DNA of 64,000 nucleotides from Cryptomeria japonica (lineage: Eukaryota > Streptophyta > Pinopsida > Cupressales > Cupressaceae): positions 400,784,939 through 400,848,938 of the forward strand of contig NC_081406.1 of the NCBI RefSeq assembly GCF_030272615.1. The letters are read 5' to 3'. The position numbers and the translations under genes were made by a program. Below the pieces are notes generated by a model. That model was given only the letters and a program-made list of their open reading frames with translations, made no database searches and was not told the DNA's origin. This document shows positions 1 through 11,639 of this stretch, piece by piece. Each line of letters begins with the position of its first letter. Position 1 is the stretch's first letter.

Positions 1-2
1 CA

Positions 3-920
3 AACCCAATTCTTAATCCACTTCCAAAGCAAGATCATGATGCCTCGTATACCTTTTCAAATGATCCTATTCAAAATCAAGAGTCAAACACCCTTCCTAT
101 GCTATCCAATGGTCCTCTTCCATGTCAAGATCAAAGTATCACTTTATTCCCTTGTAATAATTATTTATTTCTACCTCAAGAGTCCATCATGCCTATAAAG
201 TCCTCTCATGATCCTATCATTCCTTGCAAGCCACCTCCACCACAAAATGGACTTGCCTTTGACATCAAAAGTAAGAAGAAACCCTTTGTTAAAAATATCT
301 TCCAAAGAATGCATTATCAAAGAAAATGGTTAGACATTCATGAACAAGGTATATTAGAACCCCCTGATATAAAATAAAATCTTGATTATAATGGCTACAT
401 TGATCACTCTCAAGATGTTGGTACCCCTCATAAATCCTACATTTCTACAGTTAAATCGAAACGCACACCTTTTGGATCCTCCAAACCTATTTTGGGTCCT
501 TATATACCAAAATCAAAGCCTTCAAACCTTTCATCTATCTTGGGTCCCTATATCCCTCCATCTCCTATCCGTGTTACCCACATCTCTCAATCCACTAACC
601 TTACTATAAGCCATGATCAACAAAGGATTACATCCTTGAGAACCTTCCAACAACCTACCCACATGAACTCTCCATATCATTCATATCCAACCATGAATCC
701 TAATTCCATTAGAAGCAACTTGGATGCCAAGCATAAAATTCCAATATTCAAGAATCCACATGAATCAAAGGATCAACATGTCCCATCTAATCGACATGCA
801 AGAAAAACGAAAATTTTGATAAAAAAGAAAAAGAAATTTCCAAAAGGCCACAAAGGCCCACAGAGAAAGAAGAAAATTCAAAATTTGTATGGCTTCCCAA
901 GTCTTACATCGAGGCAATAG
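3..920 (+). pseudogene. Unidentified hydrophilic ORF of RLG-1 with one stop
   Basis: One reading frame is open from the window edge to 920 except for a single TAA at 375-377, giving about 305 codons with no start in view. The product is rich in Pro, Ser, Asn and His, repeats the phrase LGPYIP about twenty residues apart, and ends in a strongly basic stretch (around 800-880, motif KKKKKFPKGHKG) that could bind nucleic acid or act in nuclear import. I do not recognise a domain. Its position between the expected pol and the 3' LTR fits the extra 3' ORF seen in some plant Gypsy lineages. It could also be the tail of a gag or pol reading frame. Confidence 0.4.
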
Positions 921-2235
921 GTTCTAAAGTATCACAAAAAAATGAAAAATCAAGAACCATGTGGATTCCCAAGTCACTCATATAGGACTTGCACACTAAA
1001 GAAAAATAAAAATTGGCATTCAAGTTTTCTACCCCTGCCTCTCTCATATCCACTATCCTAAAACCTCTATCACCTCCTTCATCCATTTTGGCTCCTTGTG
1101 TCCTAAAATCCACATCAACCTTTCCATCAAAATCACAAACTCCAAAATCCACTATTCCTCCCTCATTCCATAAACCTTGAAAGTGTGTGCCATTGTTGAC
1201 CTTGCCAATATTTCGATCCACTCCTACACAAATATTCCAACATCCCATCTATTATCCAAGACCTACGTTCTATCATTCCATCCCTCTTATCCAATCCTTT
1301 GCATAAATCCTTATAATCTTTCCATGTTATCATCCATTTCATCTCCCTTTACCATCATCCTATCGACATCGTTGAGCATACCTTCAATAGCCATGGATTG
1401 TTATAGAAAATCTTTTAGGGGTACTATCCAAAGAACAATTTGATTCCTGAGTCATATCTCCTATCATGTATCCATTATCTTCCAAAAGTTAAAAAAAAGT
1501 CAAAATGAAGAAAAAAATTGAAAAAAAGAGAAAAAGAAACGAAAAAAAAGAAAAAAAAGTAAAGAGAAATAAATTCATCCATATGTGAAAACACTTCTTG
1601 TGGTGCCTTGGGAAATTATCATGATGAAAACCTAGCAAACAGGCGCCATGCGTAATCCCTTATCTTCTTGCACTATTCACTAGGGGAAATTTCCATCCAT
1701 GCTATCTTATCCACGACATCCATTTATTATCTCTCATCCTCCATTATCCTTCATCCTCCATTATCCCTCATTCACTCGACCTACATATGTATCCCTTTTC
1801 CATCTTTGATCTTGACAAGGTTAAGGATCTTTGTAGCCTTTGTGTGTCCTATCTATTGCACTTGATCCACACCCTTCAACCCCTATCCATTATTTTGTCC
1901 ATCGCTTGCTTCCATCCTTCATTACCACCTTTGATCTTTCTTATCCTCTCTTCATCATATCCATATCTATCCTTTGATCTTGATCAAAATTAAGGATATA
2001 AAATGTTAAAAACATATTGACATGGTCATTTGTTTGGACCACATGACATTCGTTACATTGTATCCTTTATTTACATTTCTATATTTGGTCCTTGTGCTTG
2101 GATTAAACATGTTATCCTATTGTGAGATAGTTATTGAACATCACAAAAGCCTTTTCCATCATTCACTTATCCATTCATGTCATGTTTGTTCATTCATCCT
2201 CTCAAAATCCCTCTTACCTTGATAGACACTAGGGG
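921..2235. other. Pyrimidine-rich noncoding stretch of RLG-1
   Basis: No supported gene. The plus strand is strongly biased to C and T with many degenerate repeats of ATCC/CCAT words (clearest at 1240-1400 and 1720-1990). An A-rich patch lies at 1485-1560. The short open frames here follow the base bias and look like chance. I read it as the noncoding 3' internal region of RLG-1. Confidence 0.5.
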
Positions 2236-2239
2236 AAAA

Positions 2240-2475
2240 CATTCAAAAATCCTAAAAATCATAAAATGTCTTGAAAAAATAATTAAAAAAATCATAAAAT
2301 GTGTTGAAAAAATCATAAAGAATCATAAAAAGTCTTGAAAAAATCATAAAAATCATAAAATATCCTGAAAAAATCTTAAAAATCATAAAATGTCCTAAAA
2401 ACTCCTAAAAATCATAAAATGTCCTAAAAAACCCCTAAAAAATCTAAACATTTAAAGATCCTAAAAATCATATAC
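2240..2475. repeat. Degenerate short tandem repeat (AATCATAAAATGTC unit)
   Basis: A unit of roughly 20 to 30 bases built on AATCATAAAATGTC followed by A-rich sequence recurs about six to eight times with small changes (TGTCTTG, TGTGTTG, TATCCTG, TGTCCTA). There are no regular spacers and the units drift in length, so this is a decayed minisatellite inside RLG-1, not a CRISPR array. Confidence 0.75.
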
Positions 2476-3613
2476 ATTTTCATCAAAAAGAAAAAAACAT
2501 GTAATAAATGGAAACAATTCAGATGAGCATGCAACTTTGGACTTCGACAAAATCATGATGTGATGAGATTACACACATAACAATACCTTATCAACTTATC
2601 AAAACCAAACACATTAACTGCACACAAAAATCATTCGACATGAAACATATTGTTTTCTTGTTTGTTTTAATCTTTTGATTGTTTCTGATTTATTTTTTGG
2701 TGACATGTCTTTTAGCTTTTCCAGGATGTTCTCTGATGAGAGATTCTATCTCCAGGATGTCTTTGACTAGAAAGGTGAGGATGGGGCATGTTCACTACAT
2801 TGTTGCTTGTGGATTATTCCTTAGTAATATGATGGCTCATCTAAGGACATGATTGTCTAAGATCATCGAGGAAGTATGGGTCTCATGTGAACTGGGGCAT
2901 TCCTTGACTGTCTAATGTGTTTTTTTACTCATAATTGGTATGTCAATTCATTTGGGTCTTATTCATATCTAGATGAGTTTTATCCTTTTTCTATAATAAG
3001 CTCGATGATGACATAAGCACTTTAAAAGCACAAGAATTTTTATCACCTTTCATATCCTCTTTCTCATTGCTCATTCTTCTTTCTCGTCACTTTTCCCCTT
3101 TCATCTCTCTTTTTCATCATTTCTTTCTTCATCTTCTTTATTATTTTCATTACAGTGAGATTAATCAATAAATGCTTTGTCCAACTGATTCATGTGTCTT
3201 AATCAATCGCTTTATCTAATCAACCAACTTTCTTCTTTCAATCTTCATGCCCCCGGATCAATCAATCAATCAATCCTTGGATCAGCATATCTTGCGCTAT
3301 CATCAATCCCTATCAGCTTAATCAACTTAATCAACTTATCAAACTGGCTATACTATTCATTTCCATTAATTTTTTAGTTATGCATCATCAACTATGCACT
3401 TCCATCAAATGTACATCTCAACTTAATCACTTGTGCAATATCAATCATCCAATCTTCTCTCCCGTGATCTATCGAGAGATCAATCTCCATCAGTCTATCA
3501 ATCAATCTCTTGAGGGGGCATAACCAATCAATTATCATCCTTACCAACATATCTCTGGGGCATATATCAGTTGATCTTTTTCTTTGAAACAACGCGACAA
3601 GCATCATTGTCTC
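2476..3613. other. Noncoding 3' internal region of RLG-1
   Basis: I see no gene. The stretch holds a CT-rich patch (3040-3150) and several runs of AATCAATC-type repeats (3190-3330 and 3480-3540). It leads directly into the polypurine tract and LTR. Confidence 0.5.
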
Positions 3614-3627
3614 AAAGAGGGGCAAAG
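3614..3627 (+). promoter_or_regulatory. Polypurine tract of RLG-1
   Basis: AAAGAGGGGCAAAG sits immediately before the TGTAGACAC start of the LTR. A purine-rich run at this place primes plus-strand DNA synthesis in LTR elements. It fixes the element's orientation as plus. Confidence 0.7.
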
Positions 3628-4360
3628 TGTAGACACATAAAAATTTCCATTAAAATGTCCTCATAATTAAACTTAATTTTTCCCATTATCAAGTGGATCC
3701 TTATTATATAATATTCTTATTATCCATTATTATTTTTCATTACATTATAATATTCATTCATCAGTATATTATCTCATTTTTCATCATTATATCATAATAT
3801 TATATTATTATTCATTTTAATCCATTAATATATTATATTATTAAAACCATTTTCTAAATCTCTTGCATACTCAATCTATTCCCTATTTATCAATTCCCAC
3901 TCTATCTAATTCACTCATGTAATGCATGTGGGATAAACACTCTTCATTTTTACATCAATCCTTTATCCCACATTCATCTTGATATTGAATTCATTGTTGA
4001 GGACTTCTATAAAAATTCAACCTCCCTCTCATTTGAGGCTATCTAGCAATCTAGAAATCTAGTGTTTAATCCATCTTTTGCATTTGCATTCTTGTTATCT
4101 CTCTTTCTCTTTCAATTCATATTATGTTCATCATCTCAAATCTCCAATAAATCATAGCTTCTTGTGCTTGCTTCTAAGAGTCATTTTAGTTACACAAGAC
4201 CTTTATTTAAGGAGTGCAATGGAGTAGATTTTCATAGCATTCATGTGTGTTTCTAGCTTAGATTTTTACTTTGCATGTGTATGTTTCATAGGTAATTCAT
4301 TGTTAGATGTTGGAATTTTTTTGAATCTTTGATTCAAATTTCCCATTTCCCTCATCTACA
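3628..4360 (+). repeat. 3' LTR of RLG-1 (733 bp)
   Basis: It begins TGTAGA and ends TCTACA, a perfect 6-bp terminal inverted repeat with the canonical TG...CA ends. A polypurine tract precedes it and a TATA box lies inside. Immediately after it, codons of an unrelated Gypsy integrase begin, which marks the boundary. An AT-rich patch of TATTA/TAATA words covers 3690-3850. The partner LTR is not in the window. Confidence 0.8.
4008..4015 (+). promoter_or_regulatory. TATA box in RLG-1 LTR
   Basis: TATAAAAA lies about 380 bp into the LTR, followed some 30 bp later by the likely start of the R region. This is the normal place for the promoter of a plant LTR element. Confidence 0.5.
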
Positions 4361-4365
4361 GTTAT

Positions 4366-5090
4366 AACTTTAGTCAACCAGTATAATATAAGGCATAGGA
4401 AGTCAAGCCCCTACCATCCTCAAGCAAATGGACAAGCTGAAATCACCAACATAGAGATTGAGTCTATATTGACCAAAATAGTAGCCCTCAATCAAAAGGA
4501 TTGGTCTAGTAGGTTGTGAGAAGAAGTTTGGGCATATAGGACTACATGGAAGACAACTACATGCTTTACACCCTTTGAGATGGTGTATAGGAAAATGGCT
4601 ATGATGCCTGTGGAGTTTGAGCATAAGACAACTCTAACAACCATAGAATTAGATATGACTCTCTCTACAGCTCAACATGATAGAATCATACAACTTAATG
4701 CCTTAGATGAAATCAGGAAGTCTTCCCTGCAGCACACATAAACAATTCAAAATAAACACATGAAATGGCATAATAAACATATTAAAGACAAAGCATTCAA
4801 ACTAAGCGACTGGGCCCTTCTATATGAATCCAGGTATAAGGATAATTTGGGGAAACTGCAGATGTGATGGTTAGGGCCCTATGAAGTGATTGAAACATTC
4901 CCAAATGGTGCAGTAAAATTGGCTACTGTTGATCTTGTCAAATTCAATTTGTTGGTAAATGGACATCAGTTGCACCTCTCATAAGCCTATTTCCAAAGAG
5001 GAGTTCCTTTAGCAATTGATTACTCAAACAATTGCCGAGATTCCTGCATCAAAAGTGGGGGGACTTGTAGTCCCACCTTCTTCCTAATTT
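4366..5090 (+). pseudogene. Gypsy integrase, C-terminal part (RLG-2)
   Basis: The frame opens inside the integrase catalytic core. The motif SSPYHPQANGQAE carries the last part of the DDE core with its Glu; next come WAYRTTWKTTT and TPFEMVYRK, then the C-terminal domain with LGPYEVIE and NGHQLHL. Integrase inserts the cDNA copy into nuclear DNA. The first two catalytic Asp residues should lie beyond the RLG-1 insertion, outside the window. In-frame stops occur near 4518 (TGA), 4740 (TAA), 4867 (TGA) and 4983 (TAA), so it is dead. The HPQANGQAE signature makes the Gypsy assignment secure. Confidence 0.85.
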
Positions 5091-5423
5091 CTTGCCACAT
5101 TCACTCATAATAAATATTGAACTATATCTCATGGTAGTACCCTTCTTCACTAATAAAAATTCCATTTTTTTTACTTGCTTATCACTCTTTTGTATTATTC
5201 CACTTTCCCCATTCATTTCTCTACCTCGCTAGCCATGTATAACAAATAGACTTTATAAATGATGGATTTATCCAACTATTTTCATTATGGCACAATAGTA
5301 GGTACACTCATGTGTATTTATTTTTATTGCATGCATTTATTAAACCATATTTAATATCATTATGATATTTGCATAGTTAATATTTTAGTCACCATCTGCA
5401 TGTGTAGATACATGTCAAGCCTT

Positions 5424-5440
5424 AGGTTGGGGGGAAGTAC
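5424..5440 (+). promoter_or_regulatory. Candidate polypurine tract of RLG-2
   Basis: GGTTGGGGGGAAGTACAG is a G/A-rich run about 330 bp after the integrase end. It resembles plant Gypsy polypurine tracts, but no TG-starting LTR is evident just after it and an extra ORF follows instead, so its role is uncertain. Confidence 0.35.
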
Positions 5441-5464
5441 AGTAGTGAATTATTCCTATGGAAT

Positions 5465-5556
5465 TATTCTTATGACATCCTGAATGAAAATGTCATCTCA
5501 CATAAAATTTTATTCTTATGTCATCCTGAATGAAAATGCCATCTCACATAAAAGTT
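5465..5556 (+). repeat. 46-bp tandem duplication
   Basis: A 46-base unit starting TATTCTTATG and running through CATCCTGAATGAAAATG and CATCTCACATAAAA occurs twice head to tail (5465-5510, 5511-5556) with only a few differences. It lies between integrase and the extra ORF of RLG-2. Confidence 0.8.
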
Positions 5557-5884
5557 TAAATTTAAAATCATTAAAACTTGATGTGACATTTTGTACTTTG
5601 TTATACCTCTTGCTGCTACCATTTTCTTGCATGCCTTGAGTTATTTTGAAAAAAACAGAGTTGTAGAAGGCTTGTTTGCAAACATGGTATATTTCCTTTT
5701 GAGAATTTGTAGAGTTTTAGGCAAAATTGAGCATATTTCTACACTGGTGTGTTGTGAATTCTAACAAGGTAATGGTTTGTCCACCAATTTTCCATGAATC
5801 TACAATGCATGATGTCCTTCTGCCAGATTAGGTTTGCGAACCTAAATTTCGTAAAAGTGGCTAGATAGATTATTTTCTTAAGTT

Positions 5885-8143
5885 AACTGAGTTTGATGAT
5901 GATATTGCAAGAAAATTCACTCACATATTTTCTGATGAGGAAGCTCAAGTGAAAATGGTTGAGAGTTATTGAAATGAAGGAGTGGATTGCACAAGTAACA
6001 GGGTTGCCAACCGACATGGATAAATACCCTAAAACAAAAGACGCATGAAATGTGAGGGAAAAATTCATGCAATCAAGTGACCCAACTTTGGTAACAAATA
6101 AGTAGGGGACAAGATGAGAACCCCTTCCTCCTAAATGGAAAGAAGTAGCATTATATATCATGAAGTATTTGACTTGTGAAGGGAGGTACTCATGCCTACA
6201 TTCCCACCATTTTAAGCTCCTGAGTCATTTGCATCATGGAAGAAGAATGAATGTTTCAAATGTGTTTTATAATCTTCTTTCCATCAGTGCAACAAAGACA
6301 CAAAAAGGTAGGCCTCACTCCATTAAATTATTGGTAGAGAGGTTCTTGAGAGGTGTTTCCTAAATGACTTGGGATGAACTTGTAAAGTTTATAAGGTTTA
6401 ATAATGTGCGTCCAATAGAGAAGCCCCTGTCTCAAGAAGGGGAAAATTTGAAAAGACTTGGCCCTCCCATTGAATCCTCATCCTCTAGAACGTCACCAGT
6501 TCAGGAACCTCCCGCAACAAAGGAATCCCCATCAAAAGAAACCTTGGCAAAGTCAATAGAAGCCTCAATAGGGATCCCATCACAAACACCAATGAGAACT
6601 AGGGTCATTGTGTGGAGGGAGAAAGGTAAGGAGAAGAAAAGTGACATGGAGAAGGAGTAGGGAAAAAGTATTGATCCAACCTCTCCTCTCACAAAGGAAA
6701 AAAAATTTACTGAAGAAAGTTCTTCTGTAACCACTGCAGGAGTTGCATAAACACCTAAAGAGATGGAAACATAAAACCCTTCTGGAGCCACTGAAGAAAT
6801 TCCTTTGAGAAGAAGCCACGGGCTCTGAGCAAAGCCTAAAAATAAAAAGCACTTAGAGAAGCCAAGTGCCAACATTTGTATTGACTCCCCAGAGTGAGAG
6901 CCAAGTAGTGCTAACTAGGATATTATTCTACCTTCCTCACCTGGGAAGCCACAGTAAGGTGTGAGCTTGCATGGGCTTGATAGCTAGCCGTCTACCACAA
7001 AACAAATTGTTAGAACAAAAGGTGGAGTTGAGAAGTTGAAATCTAGAGAAAGAGTTCATAGATCACCCTCTTTTCTTACTAGCCATGCTACTGCTCTTGC
7101 CTTCTACAAGGAATGGGAGTTAGAGAAAGCATAGATGAAGAAAAATTGATCAACAAAAGAAGGTGATTGAAGAAAAAGACGAGGAAATTACTCAGCTAAA
7201 GAACAAAGTAGAAATGGTCGCTACTATGATACCACAATTAATGTAGTGTAGGACACCACCTTGATTCTACTCCCTATATTTGAAAGAGCAACATATTTAT
7301 TTCCAAATGATGACATTTGTTAGGGACTTAAGTCCTTCTTTAGAAATGCCTCAGGTTTTTTACCATGTTTATCAAACGTCTCCTGCAGCCATCAAAAATA
7401 TGCTTTGTGAGTTCTATCTACATAATTATGTTGTCCCTAATGATACTGATTGGAATCTTTTTCTCTACATTGGAGATATTCAAATAAGGGCTCTCATGTC
7501 ATGGATTCAAAATGAAATTGCTAGCAGAGAACAATCTAGGGTACACAAGAAGTAGGATCTTGACCTCCCACTTGCATTGAGAGATGAATCCAAGAATCCA
7601 AGGATTTATTATGGTTGGCATAAAAGTCTATATAAATCAGATTATGGAGCTAACATTTTGCCCTTGAGAGAAGAAGTATTTTGAGATTATGAGAAGATTT
7701 CTATGATTGAGGGTCAGGTGGCAATTAGAAATTTAGTGCAGCGCTGGAACAAACTACCTGATGAATTGAAATAGTCTGAGCCACATTCTTTACCAAATTA
7801 TCATGCATTAATAAGGCAGGAACCCAAATATATACATTTGGGTAGAACAAAAGGAAGACATCGGTTGCCCCTTATCTTTCATCCACCCATTCTTTTATGG
7901 CCTTTGATGGGATGTAGGGACTATGATCCACCTTATGATGAAGCAACATAGTGCTCCAAATGGACATGGTTGGAAAAGATGAAAGGATTCTAGTGGAGCT
8001 TGGCTACATGAGGCAATGGACAGGTTACCCCCAGGGATTTCAGAGTTAATGCTAGAATTAGGAACTTTCCTATTGTTGGAGGACCAACAAGAAGCTAGGT
8101 TGAGGGGCGATGATGAGCCAAAATGATGGCTCCATTTTGTCAA
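5885..8143 (+). pseudogene. Extra 3' ORF of RLG-2, plant-mobile-domain-like
   Basis: A protein can be followed through many stops and frame changes. The best block is 5970-6370, with WIAQVTGLP, then KWKEVALYIMKYLTCEGRY and HHFKLLSHLHHGR, and SIKLLVERFLRG before a TAA. After it comes a low-complexity Pro/Ser/Lys-rich middle (6450-7200), then further open patches at 7280-7555 and 7700-8143. The I/VTGLP plus W..V..IM.Y.T.EGR pattern is what I would expect of a plant-mobile-domain-like fold, but this is by eye. The position 3' of pol matches the so-called env-like ORF of Athila/Tat elements. No signal peptide or membrane segment is evident in the recoverable part. Confidence 0.45.
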
Positions 8144-9312
8144 ATTGTCATAAAAACCCTTTCTTTGATCATATGTTTGGACAATATTTAGGTCATATAA
8201 CTTCCCTATTGATATCTTTTTGGTATTATTAGATCTGATTTATCCTGGACCTAAGGTTGTTATCTCATGATCTTTATACAATCAAACTATGCAAATTATC
8301 TGAATTAATCTTAAAATATGGTTTAATTTATGTTATGTTACCATCAATGGATACACATGCTTTTGTGAACATTAACACCATGATGTAGGAATAGTGAAGA
8401 TGAGAAGATGACTAAGCTGGTGGTTAAGGAGACACATCATCATGTTAATGGATGCAGACCCAGTCAAAGTGGATCAGCGTTGAGGGAGTCCATAACTAAT
8501 TGATCGCTTCTTGAGCAGAGAAATTAGTGGAGCATTCATGATTTTTCTTAATGAAGCATAAATCTAGGAAAAGAGGTTGCACTATATTTTCTCAGCAATA
8601 GGATAGTTGTTTGTTCTACATTTATGTATTGACTTCTTCTTTTAATGTAATAAATCTTGCTCACCTATTCCTTTGGGACATGGGCTGATCAGTTGAAAGT
8701 TTATTATAAGTTTTTATTATAAATAAAGGTCTCTACTTCCTCATGGGGGTAGACAGTGGGACCATAGAGTTAGTAGTATTCTGGTTTTCAAACTTATGTG
8801 TACTGAAATCAACTTGAAATGAATAAGATGACGGTGATGGTATTCTAATTTTATCAATTGCTATCTGAGTTTTGGATATACTCACTCAAGGGGGTTGACT
8901 TGGTGAGTAGATCCTATGTATTTGTTAGTTAATTTCCATTTTTTTATAGTAGTTGTTTTGGTGTTCGACTATTCCTGCAGCCAATGGAAACAATTCCTAT
9001 GTTTGTTCTTGCAACCAAAGCAGATACAGTAGTTTTTGTCCACTAACTAGAGAATTGCCATTAGTATCAGTTGCTTAAGTTGATTTCAATTGTGAGGTTT
9101 AATAAATTATTAAGTTATTAAGATTCTGCATATTTGTAACAAAAAATTTAATTTTCCTGTAGTAAGATATAATGGCTTCAACTCAAGATTAGTGCACATA
9201 CAATGTTGATCCATTTCAAGTTCACGACCCTAGTCGATAAAGTAAATGAATATTTTCCATAGGAAAGGTAGCTACTTAGTAAGGATGTCCAATCCTTGAG
9301 CTAAGGTTTTAG
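8144..9312. other. Unassigned stretch left of the nested block
   Basis: I see no gene and no clear LTR boundary. It may hold remaining 3' sequence of RLG-2 and, close to 9312, a little 3' flank of RLC-4, because RLC-1 (TSD TTTAG at 9308-9312) split that element. Purine-rich runs such as CATGGGGGTAGACAGTGGG (near 8743) are present but unsupported. Confidence 0.4.
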
Positions 9313-10569
9313 TGTTGGCAATTTGGAGGAATTAATTATGTGTTGCATTGATGTTTTGTCATTGATGGCAACACTGACTATTTTGGTTGTTTACCGGTTT
9401 TTGATTGGTTCTGGTAGAGTGGCTGGTTTATGATATTAATACAATATGATCTGGTATGCTTTGGTTTGTGGAATTGATTTGGATATTTCATTCATGTTAT
9501 TCATATATGTATCACGATCAGTTGGTTCAGGATTTGATGACTCAGGAGCTATCATTTGTTCTAGTAAGCCTTTTGGTCACCGGTAAGGGTTTTACTAGCA
9601 GATCTTTGTTGAAGATCTTTTGATGCACATGATAAGTGGCATTGGTGCAGCTTCTAGATGGATTTCAAGATGTTGTTGGTTATCTTGTTCATGTTCCAGT
9701 TCATCGGTGGTGTTGGATTTTGTTTATGGCGACCTATTTTGGGTCCAATATTTTCTAGGTTATGGACCGGTTTATGTAACATGTTGGAGGATGTTCCTAA
9801 TGCATTACCGGTGGGATTTAATGATTGGTTTACATTGTTTTTGACCTAAGATGACTTTAATGATAATTGGATTGCGGTTTTATGTTATGAATTTATTGTA
9901 TTATCTTTTAGGTGGCCGACCTAATTGTTCAAGTCCCGGGTTGGTATAAATATGATGTAAGATCTCATTATAGATCATGGTATGTGGGTTATAGGTTTAT
10001 CTTTGTGTGAATAATGTTGTAATCATATGCAGAGGTTTTGGTCGATCATAGGTGATAGAATTGGGTTGGTAAGAGAGGTTTAAGGCCTTTGGTATTGAGC
10101 TTAACTAGAACTTTACTCAGGCATATGAGATGCTATACTTGCAGTTCAATCTTCATTCCGGATTGTAGTCTGGATTTATTTTGTAGTCAATGAAGCTCCT
10201 TTTGTGTTGAGAAGTGCACTCTAGGTTGTTGGCATTCCTACATGTGCATGCCCCTTATATTGTAATCACATACTTACTACAAAAGTATTATCTGACTGTG
10301 GATAGGCTTCTCACCATGTTTTTTCCCTTCATCGGGTTTTCCACATAAAAATTTTGGTGTCATGTGTTCTGGATGAATGGTAACTATTATGCGATTTATG
10401 TTTATGTTTAATTACTATATTAGTTATTCTGGTATTTGGTTTATGCATTTTGGTATTGAGTTTATGTGTTCTAGTAATAAGGTTTTGAATGCTTAAAGTT
10501 TTATAACTCGGTAACAATTGATTCACCCCCCCTTCTCAATTGTCCTTTGGTTATTTGAGCTATCTAACA
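9313..10569 (+). repeat. 5' LTR of RLC-1 (1257 bp)
   Basis: It starts TGTTGG and ends CTAACA (imperfect terminal inverted repeat) and is followed after two bases by a Met-type primer-binding site. Near its end lies GATTCACCCCCCCTTCTCA, a C-tract signature found at the LTR ends of the Copia elements in this window. It is about 200 bp shorter than its partner because the partner has an internal duplication. Confidence 0.92.
9945..9952 (+). promoter_or_regulatory. TATA box in RLC-1 5' LTR
   Basis: TATAAATA in the context TTGGTATAAATATGATG. The same sequence is conserved in the 3' LTR (57893-57900), which supports it as the element promoter. Confidence 0.6.
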
Positions 10570-10571
10570 AT

Positions 10572-10582
10572 TGGTATCAGAG
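10572..10582 (+). promoter_or_regulatory. Primer-binding site of RLC-1
   Basis: TGGTATCAGAG is complementary to the 3' end of initiator tRNA-Met, the usual primer of plant Copia elements. It lies two bases after the LTR end. Confidence 0.85.
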
Positions 10583-10625
10583 TTTGGTCCTCTTTGCAGA
10601 AGCTTAAGCACTTGAGGAAGATCCT

Positions 10626-11516
10626 ATGGCATCTAGTAGTTCAAGTTCATTAAGTACATCTATAGCTATTTTTCGGAGAGAAATTCCTAGGCTTGATGGA
10701 ACAAATTATAGTGTATGGAAGATTCGGATGGAGACTCATCTGAGATGTCTTGGAAAGGAAATTTGGGAGATCACTGAGAATGGTATTACATAATTTAATT
10801 CAGCATCTGGCAATCCTCCTCTAACAGGTATATATTAAGAGCTTGAGAATGATTGTAGAGCTAGAGAAACCCTTTTGTGTGCACTTTATGATCAATAAAT
10901 AATGGGACTAACAGACAAATCAACTACAAAGGCTATATGGGACAAATTGGAGACTCTAAACGAAGGTGACCCTACTGTAAAAATTGCTAAAATTGATAGT
11001 TACCGGGTGAGGTATGAGAACTTGAAGGTGGAAGAAGATGAAAGGATTACTAATTTTATGGAGAGAGTTAATGAGATTGTTTTGGGAATTCAATGTTGTG
11101 GTGGATCTCTGAGTAAAGATGCAGTAGTTTCTAAAGTACTGAGAGCTTTGCCACCAGCTTATAAGATGAAGGCTACTACAATTAATGAGCTGAGAACTAT
11201 GGCAAACACCTCTGTTAATAGGGATACCTTGGTTGGGAAATTATCTTCTTTTGAGCTTGAGGAATTTGGACCTTTTGGAGCTGTGAAATCCGAACCTTCT
11301 TTTCATGCATCTACATCATCTACCAGCAAGAGTGATTGGAAAGATCTATATGTGAAGGAACTAGAGGATATGAAGAAAGAAGATGAAGAGTTTGAACAAC
11401 TTGAAGCCTTATCTGCTAGAAGAGTATCTAAAGGATCGATGCGAAGTAAGTATGAAGGAAAATAACCTTTTAAATGCTTTGTAATAAGATAGGTCATTTT
11501 GCATCTAGATGTCCTT
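10626..11516 (+). pseudogene. RLC-1 gag (broken)
   Basis: Gag forms the virus-like particle that packages element RNA. The start ATG at 10626 opens a Ser-rich N-terminus, then IPRLDGTNYSVWKIRME, typical of Copia gag (UBN2/DUF4219 type), and later VSKVLRALPPAYK and a Glu-rich segment. Three in-frame TAA stops occur at 10791, 10836 and 10896. From 10902 the frame is open for 187 codons. The C-terminal zinc knuckle survives (IGHFASRCP, near 11490) but a small deletion just before it removes a Cys and shifts the frame. Close relatives sit in RLC-2 and RLC-4. Confidence 0.9.
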
Positions 11517-11639
11517 AAAGGATTTCAAGATTTGAAGAAAGAGCTAGAATATCTTTTAGGAGTAAACATGATTATTAGAACAATCATAATTATAGGAAAA
11601 ACAAAGAAAAATCATGTTACTATGCGAATGAGGAAGGTG

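Larger units (their letters stand above)
1..4360 (+). mobile_element. RLG-1: 3' part of a Gypsy-type LTR retrotransposon
   Basis: The visible part is an internal region ending in a purine-rich tract and one LTR at 3628-4360. The sequence after 4360 resumes in the middle of a Gypsy integrase (RLG-2), so RLG-1 is an insertion. Its 5' end, first LTR and left TSD lie outside the window; the right TSD copy would be GTTAT at 4361-4365. LTR starts of the form TGTAGACAC are common in Tat/Athila-type plant Gypsy elements, which is why I call it Gypsy. No reverse transcriptase or integrase of this element is inside the window. Confidence 0.75.
4361..8143 (+). mobile_element. RLG-2: decayed Gypsy element fragment
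   Basis: This fragment holds the C-terminal half of a Gypsy integrase, a purine-rich tract near 5424, and a long broken extra ORF (5885-8143). The rest of pol should lie upstream of RLG-1, beyond the window. No LTR was recognised, so the right limit is only where the extra ORF can no longer be followed. The order of pol followed by an additional 3' ORF is typical of Athila/Tat-type plant Gypsy elements. Confidence 0.65.

Noticed and set aside
2240-2475. CRISPR-like repeat array
   Set aside because: Units vary in length and sequence, there are no unique spacers, and the setting is a plant retroelement.
10572-10582. tRNA-like sequence
   Set aside because: The matches to tRNA-Met at 10572, 23991, 32319, 44278 and 55678 are 11-13 base primer-binding sites at LTR edges, not tRNA genes.
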